Program-made: the position numbers and the translations under genes
The notes under the pieces: generated by a model
Databases searched by the model: none
Told to the model about the DNA's origin: nothing
What the model saw: the letters and a program-made list of their open reading frames with translations, nothing else
Shown: one piece after another, positions 8,413 to 17,947 of the stretch
Position numbering within the stretch: the first letter of the stretch is position 1
Layout of the letters: each line of letters starts with the position of its first letter
DNA from: Mediannikoviicoccus vaginalis
GTDB taxonomy: Bacteria > Bacillota > Clostridia > Tissierellales > Peptoniphilaceae
Assembly (NCBI RefSeq): GCF_928097925.1
Contig: NZ_CAKMRI010000001.1
Span: 434,001-498,000 of the forward strand
Direction: 5' to 3'
Length of the DNA stretch: 64,000 nucleotides

Positions 8413-9759
8413 ATGCTCTTAAGTCAAATAAGCGAAATAAAAGAATTAAATATTAAAGATAAAAATATTTTCTCAAATGAAGATATTTACGCATGTTCTA
8501 TTTCAAATTCAATTGATGAAAATAATTTGAATATCATAACGGAAGATGAAATAAAAAATTTAAATCCTACCAAGGGGAATTTTTTAATTGTAAACTCAAA
8601 TGGTGAATTCAAAAGCAAGAATAAAATTAGTTATCTACACTCAAGTTTAGATGATGCAGGAAAGGCTATGGAAATACTTCAGCCTTTGATTATTGAAAAC
8701 CAAAAGTTTTTAGAGACAATTTACTCCATCATCTGTTTAGATAAGGGAATAGAATCTTTGCTTAAGGAAATTAGTTCAAAGTTTAAAGATAAGGTTTGTA
8801 TTTTGGATAATAACAAAAAATTACTTTATAATCCATTTGACTTTAACAAGGTCAGCGAGTTATATCCACTGAAGTTCATATCGTCAAATTCGTCCAGAAT
8901 GTTTGCATACTTGGCATTTGAAAATAGCCATGAAGATGAAAAAGAAAGTATAAGTAAATTATGTACTATAATTTCAAATTATATTCACAAAGAAGTTAAG
9001 AACCTTCAAACTTCATTCGATAACTTTTATGTATCTCTTAAAAATTTATTAAAGGGAGACTTCTCAGACGAAGATTACAAAATACTTAAGGGGCTTAATT
9101 GGAGTGCAAAAGACAGCTACAAGGTTTATGTGATTCAACTTGAAGCAGGACTATTTAAGTATAGAGATATGTTTATCCATGGCAACCGCTTTATACTAGA
9201 TAACCCACAATACCTATTTTCAATTTTAAACCAAAATCACCTTATACTTTTAATAAACAAGACAAGACTAAACAGAAATAAATTAGAAGATGAAATTTTA
9301 GAATACATTACAAAGTATAACTTAAAATACTATAGCCATGATTTAAAGAATAAATTATCAAATTTCAATAAGGTATATGAATTATCAAAATTTATTTTCG
9401 ATAACGAGGTTCCCATTTCATCTGATGGACAAGAAGAGCTTCACAGTTTAATGAAGCCGCTACTTGGACAAATGGATTTCTTGGAGATATTGATTCCAGA
9501 AATTTTAAAACCACTTCTTGAGCACGATTTAGAAAAAAATTCGGAATTTTTAAAGACACTTTATCTTTACTTAACAGAAGAGAGGTCGCTTATAAAAGTT
9601 GCAGAAATTATGGACATTCACAGAAACTCCGTAGTCTATAGAATAAACAGACTTTCAGAGATTGTCGACATTGATTTTGAAGATTCTAAAACAAGATATA
9701 ATCTATTGATTGGAATTGAAATATTAAAAGAGCTATATCCAAAAATACTAGACCTATAG
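8413..9759 (+). CDS. PucR/CdaR-type transcriptional regulator
   Basis: This is a 448-residue protein. Its C-terminus (about 385-440) has the PucR-type helix-turn-helix, with VAEIMDIHRNSVVYRINRL as recognition region. The middle (about 200-370) resembles the degenerate GGDEF-like domain often found before it. The first 190 residues match no sensor domain that I recognise. PucR/CdaR proteins usually activate nearby metabolic genes in response to a small molecule. Here the gene stands alone, divergent from murJ and convergent with the TPR gene, so the target cannot be read from context. GTGAGG is the ribosome binding site. Confidence 0.8.
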   Translation: MLLSQISEIKELNIKDKNIFSNEDIYACSISNSIDENNLNIITEDEIKNLNPTKGNFLIVNSNGEFKSKNKISYLHSSLDDAGKAMEILQPLIIENQKFLETIYSIICLDKGIESLLKEISSKFKDKVCILDNNKKLLYNPFDFNKVSELYPLKFISSNSSRMFAYLAFENSHEDEKESISKLCTIISNYIHKEVKNLQTSFDNFYVSLKNLLKGDFSDEDYKILKGLNWSAKDSYKVYVIQLEAGLFKYRDMFIHGNRFILDNPQYLFSILNQNHLILLINKTRLNRNKLEDEILEYITKYNLKYYSHDLKNKLSNFNKVYELSKFIFDNEVPISSDGQEELHSLMKPLLGQMDFLEILIPEILKPLLEHDLEKNSEFLKTLYLYLTEERSLIKVAEIMDIHRNSVVYRINRLSEIVDIDFEDSKTRYNLLIGIEILKELYPKILDL

Positions 9760-9776
9760 GCCTAGTATTTTTTAAT
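9743..9776. terminator. Bidirectional terminator between convergent genes
   Basis: AAATACTAG (9743-9751) and CTAGTATTT (9762-9770) pair around a CCTATAGG loop, with T-runs on both strands. It overlaps the 3' end of the regulator gene and also ends the long minus-strand run finishing with the TPR gene at 9772. Confidence 0.85.
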
Positions 9777-10866
9777 TTAAATCTTTTATTTTTTCTAATA
9801 AGATCATTGCATTATTGAAAAGTTCTTCGGAAATGTCATAGAAACTAACAACGCTTTCTAAGTCTTCTTTTGCCTTTTCAGTTTCACCTATGTTCAAATA
9901 AATAATCGCTCTGTTGAATTGTAGTGGAGCGTTATCTCCGATGTTTTGAAGAGCCATATTTATAAGACCAAGGGCTTCTAGCACAAGTCCCGCTTGGCCA
10001 AGCACAAAGCTATAGTCAATAAAGAAGTTTGCATCCTTCAAGTCCTCATGTTCCTTATGAGTCTTTTCAAAAAGTTCTAAAGCTTTCTCAACATCTCCTC
10101 TATTGTAATACGCCATCGCAAGATATTGTTCTTTTTTGTAATTAAAAGTGTCCACATCTTCTAATATTTCAATGACTTCATTATAACTTCCCCTTTGAAG
10201 GGCATGAAAAGCCTCTTCAATTTTTGAATCTGTTACAACTTCATGCAAAAGTGGAGCAATTTTTTCCCTAAGTTCTGATTCAAAGGGACTGTCTTTAGAT
10301 AATTCTAATGCCTTTCGAAGATAAATTTCCGCTTTCATTGGGTTTTGTTCAATCATTTCAATCGTTCCAAACAAAAAGTAATTGTACGGAAAGTCAGGAT
10401 AGTTTTTAATATTTTCATTTAAAACTCTCTTTGACTCTTCTAAGAACATTTCTTCCAAAGTATTGTCAAAATAGTCCTTAAGTGCAGATGCATATGCGAA
10501 TGATGACGAACTTTGAGGAAAGTTTTCATAGATGAACTTGAAAAATATCATAGCATTTTCATAATTTATTTCTATCTCTTCAAATGCCATGGCCATTAAA
10601 TAACTTTCAGTGTTTTCTATATTGTCAAGCATAAAGTTTACATAGTCGTCCCTATATATAAAGTCTTTATCCAACGCACAGATATAGGCCATTCCCCTAA
10701 TAAAATAACTTACATCTATCTCCTCTGTAAAGGTCTCGTACTTTAACTCATCCATAAAATCCGATTTCAATATTGGGAGTGGAAAGCCGTAAATGCTTTT
10801 ATCTTTAAGCTCCAAAAAATATATATTATCCGTTTTTGATGCAAAAAATTCTTTAATATTATTCAT
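9772..10866 (-). CDS. Tetratricopeptide-repeat protein, function unknown
   Basis: A 364-residue, acidic, all-helical protein without signal peptide. TPR-like helix pairs are recognisable from about 145 to 350, for example AEIYLRKALEL, AYYNRGDVEKALELFEKT and INIGETEK-type repeats. Such proteins act as protein-binding scaffolds. It overlaps the membrane protein gene upstream by 8 bp, suggesting tight coupling and a joint role. No specific function can be assigned. Confidence 0.75.
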   Translation of the reverse strand: MNNIKEFFASKTDNIYFLELKDKSIYGFPLPILKSDFMDELKYETFTEEIDVSYFIRGMAYICALDKDFIYRDDYVNFMLDNIENTESYLMAMAFEEIEINYENAMIFFKFIYENFPQSSSSFAYASALKDYFDNTLEEMFLEESKRVLNENIKNYPDFPYNYFLFGTIEMIEQNPMKAEIYLRKALELSKDSPFESELREKIAPLLHEVVTDSKIEEAFHALQRGSYNEVIEILEDVDTFNYKKEQYLAMAYYNRGDVEKALELFEKTHKEHEDLKDANFFIDYSFVLGQAGLVLEALGLINMALQNIGDNAPLQFNRAIIYLNIGETEKAKEDLESVVSFYDISEELFNNAMILLEKIKDLN

Positions 10867-11575
10867 TAAAATTCCTCATAAACTCTCTTTTTCTTCTTGA
10901 TGAACCATTTAGTATTTCAAATAACATTCCTCTATACATCAAATAAATACCCATTATTAAAATAACTACAACGGATTTTATAATTGACTTTAAATCACTA
11001 AAATATAGCCCTGTAAATAATGACCTTCCATCTATTAAAGCGTAAATTAAAGCCATTATGATTATATTTGGAAGTCCCCAATTAAGAGCATTATCTTTTA
11101 AAAATTCCACACTTGCCCTAATAGAGTTATATCCATCATAATCTTCAAGATAAAGGGTTTCTGGAAGGGCATTTAAAATAATCATGGCAATTATTGTAAC
11201 TATAAAATAAAAGTTCATAGCTAAGGGACGTAATATTATCTGAGCTATATAGATTACAAACCCAACTTGAATAATCTTTATGACAAATGGTTTAAAATCA
11301 TAATTTTGAAACACAATTCTATTTTCCGTGTCTTTAACTCCCGTATATAAAATGGACATTATGAAGCCTAATATGCACACTTTAAAAATATAAACTAAAA
11401 GGCCTGAAATATATCCATTTAATTTTAGCACTCCAAATAAAATATTTGAAATTATATTAGTAGCTATTATGCCAACTGCCAAAATAACTGCACATAGCAC
11501 AATATATCTTGGATTTTTAAATGTGTTTCTCAGTGCTTTTTTTTGAATATAAATAAAATCGTTTAAGATATCCAT
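10859..11575 (-). CDS. Integral membrane protein, function unknown
   Basis: A 238-residue protein with about six hydrophobic segments and a short basic N-terminus (KKALRNTFKNPRY), resembling DUF4013-like membrane proteins of Firmicutes without a firm family match. I chose the ATG at 11575 because GGAGG lies 4 nt upstream; an in-frame start at 11602 would lie inside the radical SAM gene. It begins one base after that gene's stop and overlaps the TPR gene by 8 bp, so the three form a coupled set. Confidence 0.7.
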   Translation of the reverse strand: MDILNDFIYIQKKALRNTFKNPRYIVLCAVILAVGIIATNIISNILFGVLKLNGYISGLLVYIFKVCILGFIMSILYTGVKDTENRIVFQNYDFKPFVIKIIQVGFVIYIAQIILRPLAMNFYFIVTIIAMIILNALPETLYLEDYDGYNSIRASVEFLKDNALNWGLPNIIIMALIYALIDGRSLFTGLYFSDLKSIIKSVVVILIMGIYLMYRGMLFEILNGSSRRKREFMRNFNE

Positions 11576-11576
11576 G

Positions 11577-13268
11577 CTACCTCCAACTTTCTGTAATATC
11601 ATAATATTTTCTGTCTTTAATTCTGTAAATCAAAAGTAATTCTTCTTTTTTGAAATCATCTAAAATCTGATAGTCGTATCTTAAAAAAATATAGTTTTTA
11701 ATTAGCTTTTTTGCAGGAACATCATGTTCAGATATTTTTTCTAAAACGTATTCGTCCCTTAACAAATCGTGTTCCTTTGCACTTTCAATCTTTTTCGGAT
11801 TTAAAAACCAAGGAACTTTGCCATTGGTCAACACATAATCATGTATCAAGAGTTCATTTAATAAATCATTCTCTTTAAACTCTCTCTCAATTAAAAACTC
11901 TTTTAAAATTTTATATAACGAATCTCTAGAGTGATTTTTAAATAGATAGTCCTTTTCGTCCCAATAATTTCCCAGCTCTAGAAAAAATTCATAGTAGTCG
12001 TTGTAATGATTTTCAAAAAGATAATTTATTGTGTTCTTAAAATATCCCTCGTTGTAATACTTATCAAGCATCTGCTCTATCTTTTTAACTTCTTGTAGCT
12101 CCATGTAGCTAATCCACTTTGTAGAAATAACTTCAAAAGGCGACTTCTTATCATAAACAATTTCATATTGCTCTGCTTTGTAATAAATTGGCGATCCCTT
12201 TAAAACCTTTAAAAATCCCAATTGAAGTTTGTCTGGCCCTATGGATAAGATGTCATTAAAAGACTTTCTCAAACTTTTTAAATCTTCAAAAGGTAGTCCC
12301 GCAATTAAATCAAGATGAAGATGTATATTTTGAAACGACATAATCTCCTTACAAACCCTTGTTATGGTTTCAAAATCTCCCACCCTTTTAATCGCCTTGC
12401 ACGTGTCTTCATTAGTAGACTGAACTCCAACTTCAAATTGAAAAAGATCTTTTCTAGCTTTTCTAAATAGATTTAAATAGTCTTCATCAATAAGTTGAGG
12501 GTGTATCTCTAAGTGAAAAGTAGTAAAATTGTTGTCATTATCAATAATGTATTTTAGTATTGTAAGACTTCTCTCTTTGTTAAAATTAAAAGTTCTATCA
12601 ATAAACTTAACAAGTGGAACATTTTCATCTAAAAATAATTTTATATCCTTTAAACATCTTTCCAGTGGATAAAATCTTACACGCCCCGTAGATGAAGACA
12701 GGCAAAATTCACAATTGTATGGGCAACCTCTGGAAGTTTCGTAATAAACTATCTTCTTGTCTTTAATGTAATCTAAAGTGTATTCTATTTTTGAATTTTG
12801 AAGATCTACAACTTGGTAAATATCATTGCCAACTACTTCCTCATCAGACAGTGTAACCACACCTGATGGCAATTCCTTTCTCTCACCATGAACATAGTCA
12901 AGTAGTTTTAAAAAGGACTCTTCGCCTTCTCCACTCATAATATAATCGACATATGGATGATTCTTTATAATCTCTTTTGAGTTAAAAGAAACTTCTGGAC
13001 CTCCCATAAAAATAATTAAGTTTGGATTAATTAATTTCAGTTTTTCACAAATCTCTAAAGTCATTTCCACATTCCAAATATATGTTGAAAAGCCAACAAT
13101 GTCATATGCTCCTCTTATTATTTGAAATATTATCTCGTCACTATTTTGATTTATAGTAAAGTCAATAGTATCGCATTTGTACTTTGGATACACCGTGTCT
13201 TTCAAGTATCTTATTGCTATATTGCTGTGAATATACTTTGTATTTAATGATGTTAAAAGTATTTTCAT
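11577..13268 (-). CDS. B12-binding-domain radical SAM protein
   Basis: This is a 563-residue protein. The N-terminal part (1-140) has a cobalamin-binding-like Rossmann fold with GFSTYIWNVEMTLE and FMGGPEVSF. A radical SAM core follows, with the Fe-S motif CPYNCEFC near residue 180, and then a C-terminal region of DUF4080 type. Proteins of this layout catalyse radical methylation or rearrangement, but substrates of this subfamily are not known to me. It starts 8 bp after mutS2 and is followed directly by a membrane protein and a TPR protein. Confidence 0.85.
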   Translation of the reverse strand: MKILLTSLNTKYIHSNIAIRYLKDTVYPKYKCDTIDFTINQNSDEIIFQIIRGAYDIVGFSTYIWNVEMTLEICEKLKLINPNLIIFMGGPEVSFNSKEIIKNHPYVDYIMSGEGEESFLKLLDYVHGERKELPSGVVTLSDEEVVGNDIYQVVDLQNSKIEYTLDYIKDKKIVYYETSRGCPYNCEFCLSSSTGRVRFYPLERCLKDIKLFLDENVPLVKFIDRTFNFNKERSLTILKYIIDNDNNFTTFHLEIHPQLIDEDYLNLFRKARKDLFQFEVGVQSTNEDTCKAIKRVGDFETITRVCKEIMSFQNIHLHLDLIAGLPFEDLKSLRKSFNDILSIGPDKLQLGFLKVLKGSPIYYKAEQYEIVYDKKSPFEVISTKWISYMELQEVKKIEQMLDKYYNEGYFKNTINYLFENHYNDYYEFFLELGNYWDEKDYLFKNHSRDSLYKILKEFLIEREFKENDLLNELLIHDYVLTNGKVPWFLNPKKIESAKEHDLLRDEYVLEKISEHDVPAKKLIKNYIFLRYDYQILDDFKKEELLLIYRIKDRKYYDITESWR

Positions 13269-13276
13269 TTAACCAC

Positions 13277-15649
13277 CTATTTCAATTGTGCTACAGTCAC
13301 ACCTAGTCCGCCCTCGTTGAACTCACCATCTCTGAACTTTTTAATAAATTTATGCTTTCTAAGATAGTCCTGTACTCCTTGCCTTAGTACTCCAGTACCC
13401 TTTCCATGTATAATTGAGACCTCTTTTAGCCCCACTATATATGCGTCATCTAAAAATTTATCGATTTCGAAGATTGCCTCTTCTATATTCTTGCCTCTTA
13501 AGTCCAATTCACTTTTAATATTGGATCCTGATTTTGATTTTATAATGCTTTTGATATTATAATTTGATTTTTTCTCTTCTTCTGATTCCACTAATTTTAA
13601 GTTTTTAATATTAGCAGATATCTTCATTATACCAACTTGAACCTGTAAGTCACCTTTTCTATCTGGCTGTGTAACAACTTCACCAACTCCGCCAATACCT
13701 AGAATCTCTACTGTGTCTCCAAGTTTAATTTCCTTTTTATTTTTCTTTCTATTTTCCTTTAAGATAGATTTATCTTCAGTTTGCTTCTTTAAATGAGTGT
13801 TGAATTTATTTTCAATTTCAACTGCTTTTGAAGCAATATTATCCTTATTTGACTTTGAAAGAAATTTTAATTCCTTCAATAGACTGGCAGATTCTTTCTT
13901 TGCCTCATTTATAATTTCATAGGCCTCATTTTGAGCGTCCTCTATGATTTTTTCTCTATCATTTTTAGATTTTTCAATTTCGAAGTTAAGTCTTTCTTTT
14001 AAACTTTCAACTTCTTCTTCAAATCTCTTTTGTCTTTGTCTACTCTCTTCTATTTCTTTTCTATCTGAGTCAATCTTATTTAAAATATCTTCAAAGGAAA
14101 GCTCTTCCTGTGGAATTATTTTCTTTGATTCATTAATTATATCTTCAGAAAGACCAAGTCTTCTGGAAATTTCAAAGGCATTGGACTTTCCTGGAATACC
14201 TATTGTAAGTCTATAGGTTGGACTTAAAGTCTTTACATCAAATTCCACACTTCCATTTTTTACTCCCGGCGTATTTAATGCAAATAATTTTAATTGTGAA
14301 TAATGTGTTGTTGCCACAGTTCTAATGTTTTTATCAAGAAGTTTTTTAAGAATTGATATTGCAAGGGCAGCTCCTTCAGTAGGATCTGTTCCTGCACCAA
14401 GCTCATCAAATAGAACAAGTGATTTTTCATCTACTTTAGAAAGTATGTCTACAATATTTGTCATATGTGATGAAAATGTACTCAGTGATTGTTCAATACT
14501 TTGCTCATCACCAATGTCACTAAATACTTCTTCAAAAATCGCAACGGTTGTATCCTCTTTGCAAGGTATTAATAATCCTGATTGGGTCATTACAGTCATA
14601 AGACCTAATGTCTTTAAGGTTACCGTCTTACCTCCTGTGTTAGGTCCTGTTATTACAAGGGTGTTGTAGTCTTCTCCAAGATAAATATTAATTGGAACAA
14701 CCTTTTTCTTGTCAATAAGAGGATGCCTTGCACTTTTCAAGTCAATAATGCCATCTAGGTTAACATCTGGCTTAATTCCGTTCATTTCAATACCAAGGGA
14801 CCCCTTTGCAAACACAAAGTCCAAATGAGCCATATTCTTTTGATTGAAAATAAAATCATCATATATGTTTAAAAGAAGATTTGAAAGTTCTTTAAGAATT
14901 CTCTTTATCTCTTCCTGCTCTTTAAGCTCTAAAGTCTTAATGTCATTATTGATTTCAACCACAGATATAGGTTCTATAAATACAGTTTGTCCCGATCCCG
15001 ACTGGTCATGTACAATTCCTTGAACAGAAGATTTGTTTTCAGATTTAACAGGAATTACATATCGGCCATCTCTCATGGTCACATATGAATCTTGTAATAG
15101 CTTTTGAGAGCTCTGTGCCTTTAAAATTTGAGATAATTTTGTTCTAATGGACTCTGTTTTAGACTGAATTTCTCTTCTAATGCGTTTTAAAGTAGAGCTT
15201 GCATTGTCACTTATCTCCGTTTCAGAAATGATTGCAGAGCTTATTTCTCTTTCAATATTTGGATATGGCTTAAGAAGTGAAATCAAATTTCCAATCCTTG
15301 GATACTTTTCCATGTTCTCTTCACTGTCATTAAAGTATTTTTTAGTTTCTTGCACTGACCTAAGTAACATGGCAGCATCCAGTAAATCTCTATTATCTAA
15401 AGTTCCACCCTTTTCCACATGCTTAAGCATAAGTCTGAAGTCCTTTACTTCATAAATAGGTGCTCTACCATGGGCATATAATAAAGAAAGGGCTTCTTCA
15501 CTTTCAGAAAGATTGTTTTGTATTGAGTCCATGTCTGTTTCAGGTAAAAGTTCTTCACATAATTTTTTACCCAATGCAGAGCTTGCATGACTAATTAGTT
15601 TTTCCTTTATAATATTAAACTCTAATATTTTTAAAGCCTTATTATTCAT
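13277..15649 (-). CDS. mutS2: Endonuclease MutS2 / ribosome-rescue ATPase
   Basis: This 790-residue protein has the full MutS2 layout: core and lever domains, an ATPase with ITGPNTGGKT near 333 and FDELGAGTDPTEG near 415, a coiled coil, a KOW-like segment and a C-terminal Smr nuclease domain. The Smr domain (about 715-790) has LDLRG and HGKGTG. MutS2 is described as an inhibitor of recombination and, in Bacillus subtilis, as a sensor of collided ribosomes. It directly abuts the U32 gene, matching the pheST-zapA-U32-mutS2 order frequent in Firmicutes. Confidence 0.96.
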   Translation of the reverse strand: MNNKALKILEFNIIKEKLISHASSALGKKLCEELLPETDMDSIQNNLSESEEALSLLYAHGRAPIYEVKDFRLMLKHVEKGGTLDNRDLLDAAMLLRSVQETKKYFNDSEENMEKYPRIGNLISLLKPYPNIEREISSAIISETEISDNASSTLKRIRREIQSKTESIRTKLSQILKAQSSQKLLQDSYVTMRDGRYVIPVKSENKSSVQGIVHDQSGSGQTVFIEPISVVEINNDIKTLELKEQEEIKRILKELSNLLLNIYDDFIFNQKNMAHLDFVFAKGSLGIEMNGIKPDVNLDGIIDLKSARHPLIDKKKVVPINIYLGEDYNTLVITGPNTGGKTVTLKTLGLMTVMTQSGLLIPCKEDTTVAIFEEVFSDIGDEQSIEQSLSTFSSHMTNIVDILSKVDEKSLVLFDELGAGTDPTEGAALAISILKKLLDKNIRTVATTHYSQLKLFALNTPGVKNGSVEFDVKTLSPTYRLTIGIPGKSNAFEISRRLGLSEDIINESKKIIPQEELSFEDILNKIDSDRKEIEESRQRQKRFEEEVESLKERLNFEIEKSKNDREKIIEDAQNEAYEIINEAKKESASLLKELKFLSKSNKDNIASKAVEIENKFNTHLKKQTEDKSILKENRKKNKKEIKLGDTVEILGIGGVGEVVTQPDRKGDLQVQVGIMKISANIKNLKLVESEEEKKSNYNIKSIIKSKSGSNIKSELDLRGKNIEEAIFEIDKFLDDAYIVGLKEVSIIHGKGTGVLRQGVQDYLRKHKFIKKFRDGEFNEGGLGVTVAQLK

Positions 15650-17947
15650 CTATTCAATCCCCTTTTCAAAGTGTCCAAAAGTGTAATTTTTTAAATCAAA
15701 TTTATGTTTTGAATTGTTGTTGCCATTAATCTTTTCAAAATATATCTTAGGTAAATCTAGCTTCTCCCCATCGTCTATGACTCTGATATTTCCACCATTT
15801 CTAAACTGAATATCAGTTAAGAAATTATACCCTAAAAGTTTTTTACTATGATATACTTCACTATAACCATTTATTCTTTTAACTGGAAATATCTCTCCGT
15901 TTTTACCTTTCATAAATCCAAAGTTAAAATTGCAAGTATCGCATCCACTGCTATCTTTGCATCCCTTTATAACGGAAAATGGACAGTGGACCATAATCAT
16001 TGAAATAAGTGGACCATGCACTATTATTTCTGCATCATCTTCTGTATATTTTAAAATTTCGTTCAATTCTTTTAAATTTAATTCAGTTGATAAAGTAATC
16101 CTTTTTATTCCTAATCGTTTTAAAAACAAGTAGGAATAAACATTTAAAACATTTAGTCCATAGTCCCCTATAATCTCTTTGTTTTTAAATTCTTCTTCTA
16201 TGAACTGAATATCTCCTAAGTTATTTACTAAAAATCCCTTAAAGTCTTTTTCGTTTAATTTTGAATTGAGTGTCTCGAAATCACTTTCAAACTGAATTCT
16301 AGGCATTTTATAAAACTTTTCACTGGATAATCCATCAATATTTTCAGTATAAATATCGCCGTATTCATTGTCTGTTCCAGTTGAAAAAATATTTTCTTCA
16401 AGGTTCACACTAATATCCTTGTGTTTAAAGTCTGAAACCTTTAGCTGTTTTAAAGAAACATAATCTAATGGAACTCTTTTATTGAAGTTAGAAATTTCTT
16501 CATCAAGTTTCCCTACAATTTCACGGCGCATCTCATTTAGTGTTCTAACGGGAATAAAGATGTCATCGTCAATTAAAACTTCGATATTTTCCAATACATA
16601 GTCCGTATTTCCGAGTTTTTCTAAAGAACGCACTACATCTTCCTTACAAGCAGGTTTAGTATTGGCTCTTTCAATTGTATTTTCAGATAAAACTTCAAGG
16701 GATATATCTTTATATGTTAAAAATAACTTTGCAGGTTCCGATACTTTTCCCACAAATTTAAAATCTATTTTATTATTTAGTTCTAAATTTCTAGAATTGA
16801 TTTCGTCTATTAGTTTAGATGAACTGGATCTTACAACTTTTGACGACATCTTTAAGTCATAGAAATATTTTTCACAAACTCTTTCGCCCTTTTTAAAATC
16901 TCTTTTAAGTGTGTAAGGAATATTTTTATTTTTTTCCGTTTCTAAAATTAATATATCATCTTTATTGCATGGAAGTTTAAACAAGATAGATTTTTTTCCT
17001 CTATCTTCAATAATCTCTCCAACTTCTAGTCCCTTTTTTCCGGCTTGTCTGTTAAGCTCCGTATAACTTTTTCCAAAGTCATTAAATATTAGTCCATCAG
17101 TATAGCCCCTTAGAGAAACTTCCTTTAATCTATTTTTGTCAAAAGAATTTTTTTCAATTTTATCTTTGTAAGACTTAACCACATTGTAAACATATTCAGG
17201 TTTTTTCATCCTACCTTCAATTTTAAAGGAGTTTACACCTGCATCAAACAGTGTTTCCACATTTTCAATGGTGCATAAATCTTTAGGACTAATGAATGAG
17301 TCAAAGTCTTTACTTATGTCTTCTTTATTTCTATTTAAAAGCTTATAGTCAAGACGACATGGCTGTGCACATCTTCCCCTATTTCCACTTCTATTTCCAA
17401 TATATGAACTCATTAAACATTGTCCAGAGCAACCAACACAAAGGGATCCATGAACAAAGACTTCAACTTCAATATCTAAGTTTTTACAAATCTTTTTTAT
17501 TTCATCTATGGGAGTTTCCCTTGCCAGTACAACCCTTTTAAATCCAAGACTTTGAAGAAGTTTTGCTCCATAGTAGTTATTTATATTCATCTGTGTAGAC
17601 CCATGTATTGGAAGATTTGGAAGATGTTTTCTTATAAGATGGAGTAATCCCAAGTCTTGTATGATTACTCCATCCACATCCATATTATATAAATCTGTTA
17701 CAAAGTTTAATGCTCCTTGTATCTCGTTGTCATGAAATAGAGTGTTTACAGTCACATATACTTTAACACCTCTTTTGTGACAAAATTTTATAACTTTTTT
17801 TAACTCTTCATTATCAAAATTAGTTGCATAGGCTCTTGCTGAATATAAGAGCCCTCCAAGATATACTCCAGTAGCTCCCGCTTTTATTGCAGCTTCAAGC
17901 ATCTCCATATTTCCAACAGGAGCAAGTACTTCCGGATTATATTTCAT
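15650..17947 (-). CDS. U32 family protein, RlhA-like long form
   Basis: This is a 765-residue protein. The first third is a U32 TIM-barrel-like domain with the family signature VHGSLCVGCSGQC near residue 169 and further cysteines in GRCAQPCRLDY. A middle region resembles DUF3656. A second, shorter barrel-like section ends in another cysteine cluster near 664 (HCPFSVIKGC...CDTC). Long U32 proteins of this kind include E. coli RlhA, needed for 23S rRNA C2501 hydroxylation. A role in RNA hydroxylation rather than peptidase activity is therefore my inference. The ATG overlaps the zapA end by one base. Confidence 0.82.
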   Translation of the reverse strand: MKYNPEVLAPVGNMEMLEAAIKAGATGVYLGGLLYSARAYATNFDNEELKKVIKFCHKRGVKVYVTVNTLFHDNEIQGALNFVTDLYNMDVDGVIIQDLGLLHLIRKHLPNLPIHGSTQMNINNYYGAKLLQSLGFKRVVLARETPIDEIKKICKNLDIEVEVFVHGSLCVGCSGQCLMSSYIGNRSGNRGRCAQPCRLDYKLLNRNKEDISKDFDSFISPKDLCTIENVETLFDAGVNSFKIEGRMKKPEYVYNVVKSYKDKIEKNSFDKNRLKEVSLRGYTDGLIFNDFGKSYTELNRQAGKKGLEVGEIIEDRGKKSILFKLPCNKDDILILETEKNKNIPYTLKRDFKKGERVCEKYFYDLKMSSKVVRSSSSKLIDEINSRNLELNNKIDFKFVGKVSEPAKLFLTYKDISLEVLSENTIERANTKPACKEDVVRSLEKLGNTDYVLENIEVLIDDDIFIPVRTLNEMRREIVGKLDEEISNFNKRVPLDYVSLKQLKVSDFKHKDISVNLEENIFSTGTDNEYGDIYTENIDGLSSEKFYKMPRIQFESDFETLNSKLNEKDFKGFLVNNLGDIQFIEEEFKNKEIIGDYGLNVLNVYSYLFLKRLGIKRITLSTELNLKELNEILKYTEDDAEIIVHGPLISMIMVHCPFSVIKGCKDSSGCDTCNFNFGFMKGKNGEIFPVKRINGYSEVYHSKKLLGYNFLTDIQFRNGGNIRVIDDGEKLDLPKIYFEKINGNNNSKHKFDLKNYTFGHFEKGIE

